In this document: positions 24,736 through 37,127 of the stretch, piece after piece
How the letters are laid out: each line of letters starts with the position of its first letter
Position numbering within the stretch: position 1 is the stretch's first letter
Assembly (NCBI GenBank): GCA_963920705.1
Contig: OY987236.1
Coordinates: forward strand, 8,542,190-8,606,189
Length of the DNA stretch: 64,000 bases
DNA from: Odiellus spinosus
Lineage: Eukaryota; Arthropoda; Arachnida; Opiliones; Phalangiidae
Direction of reading: 5' to 3'
Position numbers and translations under genes: made by a program
Notes under the pieces: model-generated
What the model was told of the DNA's origin: nothing
Seen by the model: only the letters and a program-made list of their open reading frames with translations
Database searches by the model: none

Positions 24736-25650
24736 CTATAACGGAATTTCTCATTGTACCTATAGATACAAAGACTAAAACCGCCAGCCAGTCAGGTTTT
24801 TGGTACAGGAAACTTCACGAAATGGTAACGCGCCTTTTCAAATAGTAGATCACATTCGTTTATAACAATTTAAGTAGTTTAATTAAAACAAAGAACTTAG
24901 TTTATAACTATGTCTAAATTCTGAAATACTCAACATTATCCTATATACCCTGACATAAAAGCAACCTGACATAGGATTAGCAAAAAAGAAAATGGAAATA
25001 AAAAAAAAAAGTCAATCTAGGACACGGATTAAATATTCAAAAGGCCTTTAAAATCAATCCACCCACTTTTGCAAGCCATAAATGAATAGGAACCCCATCC
25101 AACTTGACACAGAATGTAATTAAAGACTAAAAGAACCCCATGGCCATCCGTATCTCAGGTGACGCTTCAAACGCGCGTACTCTGATCTCTTTAGATTACG
25201 AGAACGAAAAACGATATTTTCTACGAGTAAGCTACATCGTTTATAAACAGGGTCAAGCTGAATTGATTGGATATTTATAAAGGCTGTAGATGGATTGTAT
25301 TTAAATTTCTAGGTGAAGGAGCACTGAAATATATTTTAACCAATTTTTTAATCAATTTATTGATTTTTTTTTTCTGTGTTTATTCGAGCAGGTATCTAAT
25401 CAGGGTATTATTTAATAATTAAATATTATTTGTAAAATAATCTTATTGATTTTAGTTGTTTTTTTTAATCAAAAAGGCCAAAGTTCAACTATTTTTTATA
25501 TAAACTTTTCAGATGAAATGATTTTGAAAAGAAAAAAAAAGGGATAATAGACCCTGGAAAGAAGATTTTTTTTTAATCTATTAAATTGTTAAAAAGTTCT
25601 TAAAACATTTCAAAGACTAATTAATTCAATATTAATTATCAATTTTGCGA

Positions 25651-25755
25651 AATTAGGGTCTAAAATGTTTTCCAAAAGGATTTAGGAATTAGGGTCTAAA
25701 TGTTTTCCAAAAGGATTTAGGAATTAGGGTCTAAATGTTTTCCAAATGGATTTAG
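25651..25755. repeat. 35-bp tandem repeat, 3 copies
   Basis: Three successive copies of AATTAGGGTCTAAATGTTTT then CCAAAAGGATTTAGG, nearly identical apart from one extra A and one A-to-T change. Confidence 0.85.
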
Positions 25756-26109
25756 GCTTAGCCATACTTTTGATACGGTATATTTTAAGTCTAAATAGCT
25801 TAAAAATAAATTTTTCTCAGAGTCCCTTTATTGTATGAATCAAATCACCCATATTTTAAATTAAATAACGTTAAACTATGGATTAAAACCTTCAAAATTC
25901 ACCAAAGGTTTCTCCTTAATATATAAGTAATGAGGTTAGGATTTTAGTACGCTAAGCCTAATTCCATTATAAGACTTGAAAATAACGGAATTACCGTAGT
26001 TAATAAAAGAATTAGGGTTCGTTTGTGGTGCATGAATATTTTAACATACTCCTTGATTAGCTACAGATATCTGTATGAAATTTAGTTAGCCAAAGCGCGT
26101 TTGCTATTT

Positions 26110-26500
26110 AGTTAAAGTGAGGATGTCACGGAAGAAAAATTTAGTAGCATTTTCGGAAATATCGTTAAAAATATGCCATAGAAAAAACCTACCGCGACAG
26201 TAAAAATAAATGTTTTATAATCGCCATTTTCGAATTTTTTAAAATAGAAACTCCCACATCATTACTATGGTCACGTGGCTATTGTAGTGCCTACAGTTGA
26301 TTCTCGCGCATTATTGCACGTGATAAGGACTCTTTCGCGCGGTCTTTTTTATAAAAGTACTTAATCCAGATAGTCCAACCTTTCAAATCAAAACTATCGT
26401 TTTTACGTTTCAGAAAACGTCCTATATTAGAAAAAATCCATTTCTCATTTTTTTGAAGTTTCTTAAGAACGCGTCAAGTCCTACTTAAAAATTTAAATAT
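26110..26500. repeat. Dispersed repeat, long copy (CATTACTATGGTCACGTGG core)
   Basis: Begins near AGTTAAAGTGAGGATGTC (26113). It includes GTAGCATTTTCGGAAATATC, shared with a site near 53110, then ATTACTATGGTCACGTGGC, TCGCGCGGTCTTTTTTATAA and CTTAAGAACGCGTCAAG. The later half corresponds to the reverse complement of 60990-61260. AGTTAAAGTGAGGATGTC also starts the 60924 copy. Confidence 0.5.
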
Positions 26501-27398
26501 GGCGTTTTAATTAGTACGATAACTAAACATATAATCCATAGGCATCCTAAAGCCTACTTTAACTATAGATTAACTAGAAACCTACGGTGAATTTTAAAAA
26601 TGTATAAATTATTATAATTTTAACAATATACTAATCGATTAAAAATAAGGCATTCCTTGTCTTCATTATCACTTTAACTGCACTCTCCTCAATCCCCCGA
26701 GTTTCATTGGATTTTGTTTCCTCTCCACTCAGACCATAATCCCATGCAGCGGAACGAACGATTAGTTCGGGCAAGAGAGAGAGAGAGAGAACACGATTGG
26801 AAAAATGGATCCCCTTTCGAATTTCATTCGATGGAAATGGAAATACCTCGGATGGAAAGTTTCCTCTGGTAAAACTGGAGGGGATTTAAGCTAGGGGCCT
26901 TAGTCCCGATTATCGCGCGAGTAATTAAAGAAAAGATCGGGATTTGCATTCTTCGGGGGAAGGGAGTATAGTATTATCAAGGGAGGAAGGTATATCTACA
27001 TACGATTGCTTTATCAATTAAAAGATATCTTGAGGGGAAATTCCACACCAACTTTAAACTCTTCTTTAGTTCTAGAGCTAGTTCAAATAATGATTCGTTT
27101 GATCGTTATTCATGAAGTCAGGTATATATCACAATGGAATTATTTTAAACTCGTTCTATCAAATAAATTTAGACAAAGGATACTGAATATGAAAATGTAA
27201 CGATAATCTATAAAATTAGCGAAGTTCTCTTATTCAAAAATGTATCCAGCGATTTCTTTAAAGATAATTGAATCCCGGTTTAGATGAATGAGTATACCAC
27301 CCGGAATTATATCTGTAACATATCTTCCGAAAGAACGTCTCCCATTGGCTAAACCTAGGACTGTCTTTCATCAATGGATACTTATCATAATTAATTGA

Positions 27399-27540
27399 TA
27401 AAGCGACCTCTTACGGTAAACAGTGGTAAAAGTAGGAACTAACAAAATCTCGTGCGTGTATGCTATGGAGAGAGAATAGGCAGAAACACATGTGGTTTCG
27501 TTAGTTGATTTTTCCACTGTTTGCCGTAAGAGGACGCTTA
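27399..27540. mobile_element. Short palindromic MITE, TA-flanked, inside a larger inverted repeat
   Basis: Ends AGCG.CCTCTTACGG.AAACAGTGG are inverted at 27402-27427 and about 27513-27538, with TA at both borders. Outside it, CAATGGATACTTAT near 27372 pairs with its reverse complement near 27580-27594, so it sits between the arms of a larger palindrome. Related GTAAACAGTGG words occur near 283, 56784 and 57397. Confidence 0.55.
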
Positions 27541-27713
27541 TGAACGCTAGGTTTTGCTATTCATCTTTATCTATCAAAATAAGTATCCATTGTTAATAAT
27601 CATAGGTGAAACACGTACTGAATAACTGGGACCGTACGTTAAATTAATTCCAGCTAGTAATTACGATAAAATAAATTGTTTCACCTATTTTAATTAGCAA
27701 AATCCGTCACTGT

Positions 27714-27760
27714 CGACGTCACGATTTACGTCACGCGCTTATTACGTTAGGTCGTGACGT
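27714..27760. promoter_or_regulatory. Second cluster of CGTCA/TGACG motifs
   Basis: GACGTCAC (27715), TACGTCAC (27727) and GTGACGT (27753) lie within 50 bp, with GCGC between them. It could be a binding-site cluster or part of a repeat. Function is unknown. Confidence 0.22.
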
Positions 27761-30700
27761 TTAAACAATTTAATAAAGAAAAACGGGGCATTTATATGTT
27801 TATCTAATCAACAACAAACATGTTAAATTAAAAATATTTAAATAAGGTTTATTTACGAGAACGTTACTTCATGGTTTAAAAACTCAAAAACTTGAATATA
27901 TTTTTGGGACCTTTCGAACACCCACACCCCTTTCCAACCCAGATAACGCGTGGGTTAAAATATTTAATATTCAAGATAGAAATATTTATTTAACAAAAAA
28001 AAAGTGGAATTTATCTGTAGTGACGTGTTTTGTGATTTTGCGGGTCAATAGGCGTCATTCTCCAACAGCAACTGGAATAACCTTATCTAAAATAACGTAT
28101 AGCTAAATACTGTTCAGTATAAACGTAACCTAGTTGTTATTGGATTTGGAATCTATTCCGTTATAGAGAATATCTGGTATGACATTGGCCATCAAATTTT
28201 ATCGCCATACATATGCCGGGCGTTGTATAACCCACAGCAGAACTTTTATTGTTATATTCGCGTCGAGCAAAACGGAAATCCCTCGTTCGGCGGAAAAAGG
28301 GTTTTATACGTCAAATTCCCCAACCCCCTAGCTATCCTCGGAACGTATAAGCCGAGGGGGGAAAAAGGTTATTTCAAATAAAAGCCCCACCGACAAATAT
28401 AGAGATACTGACAGGGTTATTCTAACCAAACTGAATAAAAACATATTTTCACGTTTGAATAAAATTTCAAATTTGTTTTTGCCTATTTTCTATTTTTTTG
28501 GGGGTCAATAGACCCCTTATGTGTGACACAATTCTGTGAAGTTTTTTAGATGTATATATTTACCCCAAGTTAATAATATATTGAATTGAAATTTAGACAA
28601 AAATTCAAATTAAACTCATGCAGAGAAACATTTAAATTTAAAACTTACCCAAACAGTAGAAGACAAAAAGAGATTCATCTTGAAAAATAAGATAATTTGT
28701 GGATCGTCTGGTTTCCTCGAAAAAATAAATGGCCAAGGTTTTGTATCCGAATTTCTATAAATAAATAAAATCACAATCATAAATAAATCTCCGATAAAAG
28801 AGAAATTTAAAACGATTAATAAGTTAAAAAATTTACTTAAAACAATGATTGGAGGTAGCCAATAATTAACAATGAGTTTTCAAGAAAAATGGTTGCAAAA
28901 ACCCGGAAGTGTCTCACCACCTCCTTTCAAAAATAGTGAAACTATTTAGGCCTAATTTAAAATTAAGTTTAATTTCTAGCTTAATATTTGCTGGTAATAC
29001 TTTTTACTGGTTAAGAAATCGATAAGAAATCACTATCAGATTCATTCTCATTTTAAATGCAAATAGCACAAAAATAGTTTAAAATTTTTTATTAAGATAT
29101 TCGTAGTATTATGAAAATATATATATATTAAATAAAAACACTACGCGTGGATTTCTTCAGCTTGAATTCGTGTTTAAGTTTCAATCTACATCAGAACACT
29201 CGACCTCTCTCTCAGATATCGCAATCTGAAGTAAAATTATTCGTAAACTTAAGCCGTACTCATTACGCGAAAATCCCTGCACAGGGTTCGTTTATTCGAG
29301 ATAGGATGAGGCAAAATTTAAGGGATTCAGTATTTTATGGCGAAATCGGGATTAAGTAGGAGGTTTTAAAACTGAATCTCCCTTCGATGACACGAATAGA
29401 ATAGAGTTAGAAAAGGTCCAAAGTCGTAAAAATAAAACTAGATACAAAATGCTTACAAATGGAGAATCAGAATGTAGAGTGGCGAGCTAAGCTCAGTTTC
29501 TATACCATTCCAGCAGCGAGAATCAACCGACCGGAAGGAAAATTGGTTTCGTCTTCCAATCCAACTTCATAAGCCACTTAACTGTTACGGTCGTTACGGA
29601 AAAGGGAATTTATGTACCTTCATTTTTAGGTCGACCACCAAATTCCACAAAACGTAAAAATCATGACTAGCTAATGAGATTTTCCCTACACTGTCTGTCT
29701 GTCCTATATTATATATGTGTAGGAAATAAATGTATGTTAAAAGAATTATAAATTTTTCCACTTGGAAATCCCTTTGAGTTTTGTATATTTTAAACTAATT
29801 TATATTCACGGTATCACGTTTCGAAGATAATAACTAAAGTTCACATTTTCGATGATAGCCGCTCTTGGCTGCCCTAGAAACGTAGCCGTGTTCAAGGATA
29901 GGGCAGGGCCTCTATGAGCCCTAAATTCGGGATAATTGGGATGCATAATTCTGCTTTGATAAGGGGCGCAAATTAATAATGCTGTCCGAGCCTGATTCAT
30001 AATCCTATGTCTACTAGAAACCACTAAATTTGTCACTACACCGTCAATAGAATGTTATCATCATTGGCGATGTGGCTGGAAATTTCTTTCAATAAGCTGG
30101 ATATAAATTTAATATTATGTCGCCTAGATTGACTTTCGCCGTCCAACTTAGAGAGCCCAGTCGTACGTTGTGTTTGAGAAAACATTTGCGATATAGTTTA
30201 GCATACATAGATATATAGCTAATCGGTACTGGTTGTTTGAGGAGGACTCTAGACCACGATACTTTGCCAAAAAATAAAAGACCAGGATGATTTGGAAAAA
30301 ACGAAGTGGATAAGGACGAAAAAAAGAAAACGAAACAAAGTATGGAGAAGAGCTCAGTACTAGGCTGCCGTCTAAAATACGTTCGAAGCAAAAATCTCTA
30401 CGGGTCTGATCTGATTTATAGTTAATGTTCAGAGCTTGCCTTCCACGGGATTTTCCCACTATAATATTACATGTACAGCTCTCTGCAAACCAGGAGTATG
30501 TTAGTATATATTAGTATAAGATATTATACAAAAGTCGTTTACAAAATATCGAACTCTGAGGCGTATTGATACAAAATGTTAAACATAAGGAGAAATAAAA
30601 TAGTTTAGTAAACTTATTCTCGAAGATGTCGCGTTTCCTGGTAAGGAATGATATACATAATGGGTGTTGATAAGGGAATTAGGAACCAGACGGAGATTTC

Positions 30701-30936
30701 ATCAAGTACTAACGAAAAGTCACTACACTAGAAGTTCCCAACAATAGAAACTTGAAAGATCCTCCGTCTTTATGATTTGATTTATTTTTCTTCATCGTCG
30801 TCTTAGACCCGTTTGAAAGAAATCGTTGCAAATTTAAAAATAAGCTATACTTCGATTAAACTAAGACTAAGGGAAAAAGGACTTATAAATTATGGCTTCT
30901 ACTTCGCGCCTGCGCTGTAGGGTATCTTGGATCCCC

Positions 30937-31075
30937 TGACGTTAAAACAATCTGGATAATATAACGTCATTAATGCTATTACTTCATAAAAATAAACTGA
31001 CGTCACGAAAAAAAGAAAACAGTCAACAAAAACGGTAAACAGACTTAGATACAAAAAGGGAAACAGCTGACGTCA
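30937..31075. promoter_or_regulatory. Cluster of CRE-like TGACGT(CA) sites
   Basis: TGACGTT at 30937, AACGTCAT at 30963, full TGACGTCA at 30998-31005 and 31068-31075, all within 140 bp. CREB/ATF-type factors bind this palindrome. The nearest recognised gene is 20 kb away, so any target is unknown. Confidence 0.3.
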
Positions 31076-32062
31076 TTGTTTTATCAGGAACTAACGTACA
31101 AGCTACTTAAGTGTCATCATCAGCTTATGGTCAAACTTGGTTTCTTAGGGATTGAAATGAGGTTATATTTATACGCGCTGAAATCGGCGAGTGACTCGGG
31201 ACTGTAGCTTATCCCTCTCGTCCCAAATATTTCCTATTCCCTTTTCGCTAAACGCCTCGATTTCCAACAGTTTCCGCTACTTCTTCTTACTTAATATCAC
31301 ATAGAATGTACATATATATCATAGAAACATTTCTCGAGCCGAGTTGAGCGTCAGAAATCATTAGGGCGTGGACTGTGGAGTGGTTGTAGTATAGCCCCCT
31401 TTCCAGTTGGAAGAAAGGTTCGGGGATATGTATGCCAAACCCAGACTAGCCCAGTATCCCTTACTTATACTTATAATATTGATGGTCCTCCATTGAAAGT
31501 CAGATCAGTTAAGAAATAAATTCGAGGGATAGAGACTACTGCAGTTTATATATAACTTACTATACTAGGAAATGGGCCACGGAAACGAAAATTCCTCTGT
31601 ACCTCATTTCTTACCCCAATTTTCTTCGTAATCCTATTATCGAAGGAATTTATAGGATGAATGAAATATTAATTTCATTCATTTCGTAAAGTATAACAGT
31701 CACCAATTTTAGCTTTTCTTTAATTCAAAATGTTGCACTTTTGGATGCAATTAAATCTTTTAAAGAGAAAATGCAACCTAAAGGCAAGAGTCCTAATTTC
31801 TAGGTAAGTTTTAAATTTATTTCTAGTTTAATATAATCATCAAATATTTAATCTCGCAAACATATATTTTAATGAAATTTAAGCCTCGTGTTAGGCTTAA
31901 TCAATATTTGAAATAATTTGAATAGAATATTGAATAAAAATCTCCAATTCAACCTTAGTTTGCAGTGCAGTTTATTATAACACATCTAGCTTTTTTTTAG
32001 CATTTTAGCATTCCCCATTCGGACAGACAGACGCAATTATATAATTTAGATGGATGATTGGA

Positions 32063-32445
32063 CAGGGTTGCCACAGTTTTTTCAGATTCAAATTCCCTGA
32101 CTTTTCCAGGTTTTTCCCTGACCTTTTCCAACGATTTTCCCTGACCGTTTCAGCTAATTCTAATTTGTCTGTATTTTCCTCGGCCGATATATTTTTCATA
32201 AAAAGCGCTACGAATTTTGCAATTGTGTTCGCCAAACTTTTTGCACGCATATTTTTGTTCTAATCTATACAACTGTCACAGTCAGCTTAAATTATTTTCC
32301 GCAGATAATTATTGTAATTTTCTGGCTTCTTGAAAGATTTTTAAATTCCCTGACTTTTTAAAATATTTTAAAATTCCCTGACTTTTTTGGTTCATTTTCA
32401 AATTCCCAGACTTTTCCCTGTTTTCCCTGACCTGTGGCAACCCTG
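32063..32445. mobile_element. MITE with CAGGGTTGCCAC ends and internal minisatellite
   Basis: Starts CAGGGTTGCCACAG and ends CTGTGGCAACCCTG. TTGGA flanks both sides (32058-32062 and 32446-32450), a possible 5-bp duplication. The interior consists of repeated blocks such as AAATTCCCTGACTTTT and TTTTCCCTGACC. The same AAATTCCC(T/A)GA blocks form the array at 14420-14745 and occur near 53510, so all three are probably derived from one family. Confidence 0.75.
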
Positions 32446-35108
32446 TTGGAGATATATATTTGCTAGATAGTATATATAGTGAATATACTAAATTATTTTT
32501 TACATAAATCGACTGCTTTAATGTCATCCGTTATATTTTAACTTTAAAATAGAACCAAGATTACAAACTCGGAAAATTTGCATAATCATACTTATATAAG
32601 GTTATCGTTCCAACGTATATTGAACAGGAAACCGGCCTATGAATATTTATCACAATTTAAAATTCCATTTCATACTTAAACCAATCTTGTTATTGTTATA
32701 GACCGAATTTAAATAAATATTGCGCTATAAAGTGTCCGCGGTAAACCTCAAGCTATAATTTTAAAATTTATGGAAAATTAAAGGCGTGCTATGAGCGGAT
32801 AAAATGCTATTTTCAAAAATATAAATAAAACTTCAATAAACTTATTCTACCGTCTTATATATAAATAACTTCAAAAAATTCATTCCCCCACTTTAAAGGC
32901 ATAATGAAATGATACTATAAACCCTATTTTAACATGATAAATGGTGCTATTGTGCCTGAAGAATTTCGAAAGCTAGCATTGGCTATCACGATTTTTAGCC
33001 GATTTCTTACTTTAGATGTGAATTGATTTCGCTTGAAATTTAGTCCTACTGTCTATCGTTACCGTTTCAAAAACTAGCCAAATGTTTTACTCATCACTAT
33101 GAGAGCAAGAATTTCGGATAAAATACAATAATTTAAAAACGAGATACTTAAAAGAATCCCATTTAGGATTTAAATTTATTCAAAAATATATAACGTATTG
33201 TTCAGCCTCCAGCGACGCATATACTGGAGGATATAATGTAGATAAGAGCCTCCACAGAAAATACATCAAGTGATAGCCTACCGTTCGCTTCGGTATGCGT
33301 CGCTGAATACGCCCATTAATGGACAATGATCTGAACTTCAAGTTACGTTTAAGACTTAGAACATATACTAACATATTTTGCAAATAAACTTATTTAAACT
33401 TGTTCCGGAACTATTTCATTCTTTCTTGAAATAATACAAAAACCAAAAGATGTTTTTGGTATATGGCAAGTATAAAAAAATGTTTCCACTAGCTTCGGCA
33501 CCCAATGTGAAGGAGGCAAGTCAACAACGCGTAAGGATAGGCTTTTAGGAGAAGCACTCAACTCATGGGACTCGCGAATAGGGTGTTGCCAGTAAAATAA
33601 AATCGAAAAAAATAACATAAAAATAAAAATTCAAGAAGGAGAAAAAAAAAAAAAAAAAAAACTCTATAAAAAGATCAATAGGATACAATTTTTTTTTTCG
33701 ATGGAATCTTAGAGAATGTTCGACTCACTAGAGTTAACGAGGAAGAAACTATAAAAATGGGTAGGTTTGTACAAAAACAACACCCTACTAGATTTTATTC
33801 CTTCCCCTAATATTTCTTCATTAACTTGTAGAAGTCGAACAATGTTCGTTCATCTTATTAGAATTAACACGCAAGAAACTAGCGAAAATGAAGTTTATAA
33901 CAAACCCTTACTAACAGCATTTACTCCTTCCCCTAAGATATTTTTCTTAACTAAAATAAAATAGAATTAAACTTTAATTTGTCCACTAACTTAGATTCAA
34001 TATATATTGAAAAGCAGGAAGAAAAAGAAGGCAATCTCGTCATTATGTGTATTTCATCATATTCTCCATTACCTGTAAGTCGGTGGATGGTCAACAATAT
34101 AGATTGTTCGAAGCATTTGAGCTAACGAGTATGAAACTAAACTAAATTCGTGATGGATACCTCTATTTCAGCTTCCATTATCCATTATTCATTGACTTAA
34201 ATAACTCGAACAAAGAGCATATGGGAGTATAGCACTCGTATAGATTTTAACGTTGCAAAAAAGGCTTAGTACTGCCATAACTGCACGCTTGGATTCGAGT
34301 GTACTTTTCGTGAGTACTATTTTTTCCTAAAAGGTTTATCAATGTGTATCAACCAGACTCAGCTTTGGCTATTGGGACAACTCTTCTCGAACCCCTTGTA
34401 CAAGAGTATATATATATACAAGCAAGAGGAATGGTGGGACACCTTTTTACTTGTCTATAAAGTTTTTCGTTGTTCCCCAAGTTTTTAAAACTCTTCTAGA
34501 GTGATGGATCGCGGAAAGATGAATAAAACATGCGACTCAGAGAGTTAAGAGTAGAGAGAAGTCTGTAGAAAAAAAATATGAAGCCCCCGCCCTAGCTTAG
34601 ACACGCTATAGGCGTAAAGCTATAAGTATGTAGGGCCAAGAGAATAAATTTGAAATTTTCAATATGTTTGAAGATACTCAGCCTATGTTTTAAGGAGGAT
34701 CGTCTTGGAATATGTGGACCTAGCCTAGCTTTGGACGCGGTGAAAATTAGGCTTGATTATGATCTTATATACACCAAGGGAAGTATATATAGAGTTAGTC
34801 TCTTTAAGTTTTTGAACCGTTCCATAATGTTGAAAGCGATTAAGGAACAGGAACAACCTACTGCACCTCTTTGCTCACCACATCGCTATTTACTCGTGTT
34901 CAAGAGGATTTTTTCCAAGTTTTTTTAAATAGTAAACGGTAGAAGGGATAATGGTTGGGAAAAGATTGGAATAGTTGGGAATTGTTTGGGAAAAGGTTGG
35001 AAGAAAATTGTAAAAAGATAGGAAAATGGATGCGGAAATTTGAGTAAAAAATAATTGTAAACTGGCGGGAAAAAAGCTTAAAAAAGTGGAAATTGTTTAG
35101 AAAAAAAG

Positions 35109-35925
35109 TTGTAAAATGGTTGGATAAAAGGTTGTAAAATGGTTGGATAAAAGGTTGTAAAATGGTTGGATAAAAGGTTGTAAAATGGTTGGATAAAAGG
35201 TTGTAAAATGGTTGGATAAAAGGTTGTAAAATGGTTGGATAAAAGGTTGTAAAATGGTTGGATAAAAGGTTGTAAAATGGTTGGATAAAAGGTTGTAAAA
35301 TGGTTGGATAAAAGGTTGTAAAATGGTTGGATAAAAGGTTGTAAAATGGTTGGATAAAAGGTTGTAAAATGGTTGGATAAAAGGTTGTAAAATGGTTGGA
35401 TAAAAGGTTGTAAAATGGTTGGATAAATGGTTGTAAAATGGTTGGATAAATGGTTGTAAAATGGTTGGATAAAAGGTTGTAAAATGGTTGGATAAAAGGT
35501 TGTAAAATGGTTGGATAAAAGGTTGTAAAATGGTTGGATAAAAGGTTGTAAAATGGTTGGATAAAAGGTTGTAAAATGGTTGGATAAAAGGTTGTAAAAT
35601 GGTTGGATAAAAGGTTGTAAAATGGGCGAATAAAAAATTGGAAAATGGGCGAATAAAAAATTGGAAAATGGGCGAATAAAAAATTGGAAAATGGGCGAAT
35701 AAAAAATTGGAAAATGGGCGAATAAAAAATTGGAAAATGGGCGAATAAAAAATTGGAAAATGGGTGAATAAAAAATTGGAAAATGGGTGAATAAAAAATT
35801 GGAAAATGGGTGAATAAAAAATTGGAAAATGGGTGGATAAAAAATTGGAAAATGGGTGGATAAAAAATTGGAAAATGGGTGGATAAAAAATTGGAAAATA
35901 GGTGGATAAAAAATTGGAAAATGTT
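35109..35925. repeat. 23-bp minisatellite, about 35 copies in ordered variant blocks
   Basis: About 22 units of TTGTAAAATGGTTGGATAAA-AGG are followed by about 13 units of a related 23-mer, GGCGAATAAAAAATTGGAAA-ATG. Within the second part variants occur in runs: about six GCGAAT, three GTGAAT, then four G(T)GGAT. Degenerate units extend to about 34940 and 36010. The unit has no stop codon on the minus strand and 23 is not a multiple of three, so all three minus frames stay open for 290-365 codons. These are not genes. Confidence 0.92.
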
Positions 35926-36837
35926 TCTGAAAAGAGTTGGAAACAGGTAGAAAAATGCTTGCAAAAATGTTGCATAATGATTGGAAAAGGGTTTCAAAAT
36001 GGTTTGGATGCAATTACTGATGGAGTATGTGTGTTGAATTAACGAGAAATTAATTAAAAGAGTTACCTAATTTAACGTTTTTTTCAATAGAATTATATTT
36101 GAAATGATTCGTAAACCTCAATGCCTTAATGGAAGCAGATTAGTTTTCCATTAATTTGGTAATTTTTCAACTAGGTTTCTATTAAGTATTAATCCTATTA
36201 ATGTTACATAAAATATTATCAGCTACAGAGAGAAAGAGAAATATATTTCTATTTTTACCTTTACATAATATTCGAAGGGGAAATACTGCAACAAAGATAT
36301 TGTAAAACAAAGAAATATAAAATTTTCAAGGAGAAAAACCGAAATATACTTTAGTTGAAAATACAAAGATATTGTCTTTTTTTGGCAAAACAACATTCGG
36401 ATAAAGAAGAGGGATATGGGAAGAAAAATAAAGTCTATATTTGAATCAAATGTCAGCTAAGGTCACAGTCAACAAAAATAGTCGAATACCCGCGCTTTGA
36501 TACATATTTGCTTCTAAAACTCGATTGGTTCTGTACAAATAAGATCTTAACAAGATGGCCAAACCCATAAAGCATAGCTACACTATACCGAGAGATGTAG
36601 TATAAATCCAAAAGATATTTATGACCAAGAATGTTAAAGGAACCCTCTTTCATACCAAGGCTTAGAAATCTATCAAGCATATGATCCACTAATCGGAATA
36701 GAATTTATTTCTTAACCCTAATAATGTTTTGAATCTAAACTATCTTAAATAGAAATCAAATTCTGTACGTTAAGAAAAAAAAAAATGTACGAGTTCATCT
36801 ACACAGTAAAATGTAATAACCTTTAACTTCGTAAGCG

Positions 36838-37127
36838 CATAGACTAAAAAACTGTTTCACCCTGGACACGCGACCTGCAGCTATCTCTGCCTTCCACTGT
36901 AGTTCGCCAGATTTTTTAAATAGAGATCTTGGTGGGGCAGTTCGCTGGTGCCTCTAGCGGTCATCATCAAGCCAATTATCGTAACTGCGCAGGCGCGTTA
37001 GAAGTAGAGTTGGTGGACAGGGAGAGCGCGCCATCGAAAAGTACAATTACCGCCTCTTTCGGCAATAACAGTTACCAATGACGTAGGGAGCATCTCGCGT
37101 GTCCAGGGTGAAACCCTTTCTTAGTCT
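36838..37127. mobile_element. Palindromic MITE, ends TAGACTAA.AAA..GTTTCACCC
   Basis: Left end CATAGACTAAAAAACTGTTT followed by CACCCTGGACACGCGA. The right end is the reverse complement with small changes. Similarity begins at CATAGAC on both sides, so a TA duplication is possible but not resolved. The interior is CpG-rich (ACTGCGCAGGCGCG near 36981). It has no coding capacity. Confidence 0.65.

Larger units (their letters stand above)
21301..34939. other. Gene desert with scattered repeats
   Basis: Contains the elements at 24222, 24420, 25651, 26110, 27399 and 32063, plus CRE-like clusters. The minus-strand frame at 29806-30036 has a fairly protein-like composition (RTALLICAPYQSRIMHPNYP), but I cannot assign it to a family and it lies in one short block. 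30089-30459 has two overlapping minus frames with no similarity that I recognise. Confidence 0.45.

Noticed and set aside
35109-35925. Regular repeats considered as a CRISPR array
   Set aside because: Units are directly abutting with no unique spacers, and the genome is eukaryotic.
34900-36013. Three overlapping minus-strand ORFs of 292-365 codons rich in NHFTTFYPTI-type repeats
   Set aside because: They are produced by the stop-free 23-bp minisatellite read in all three frames. No domain, and identical peptides in every frame.
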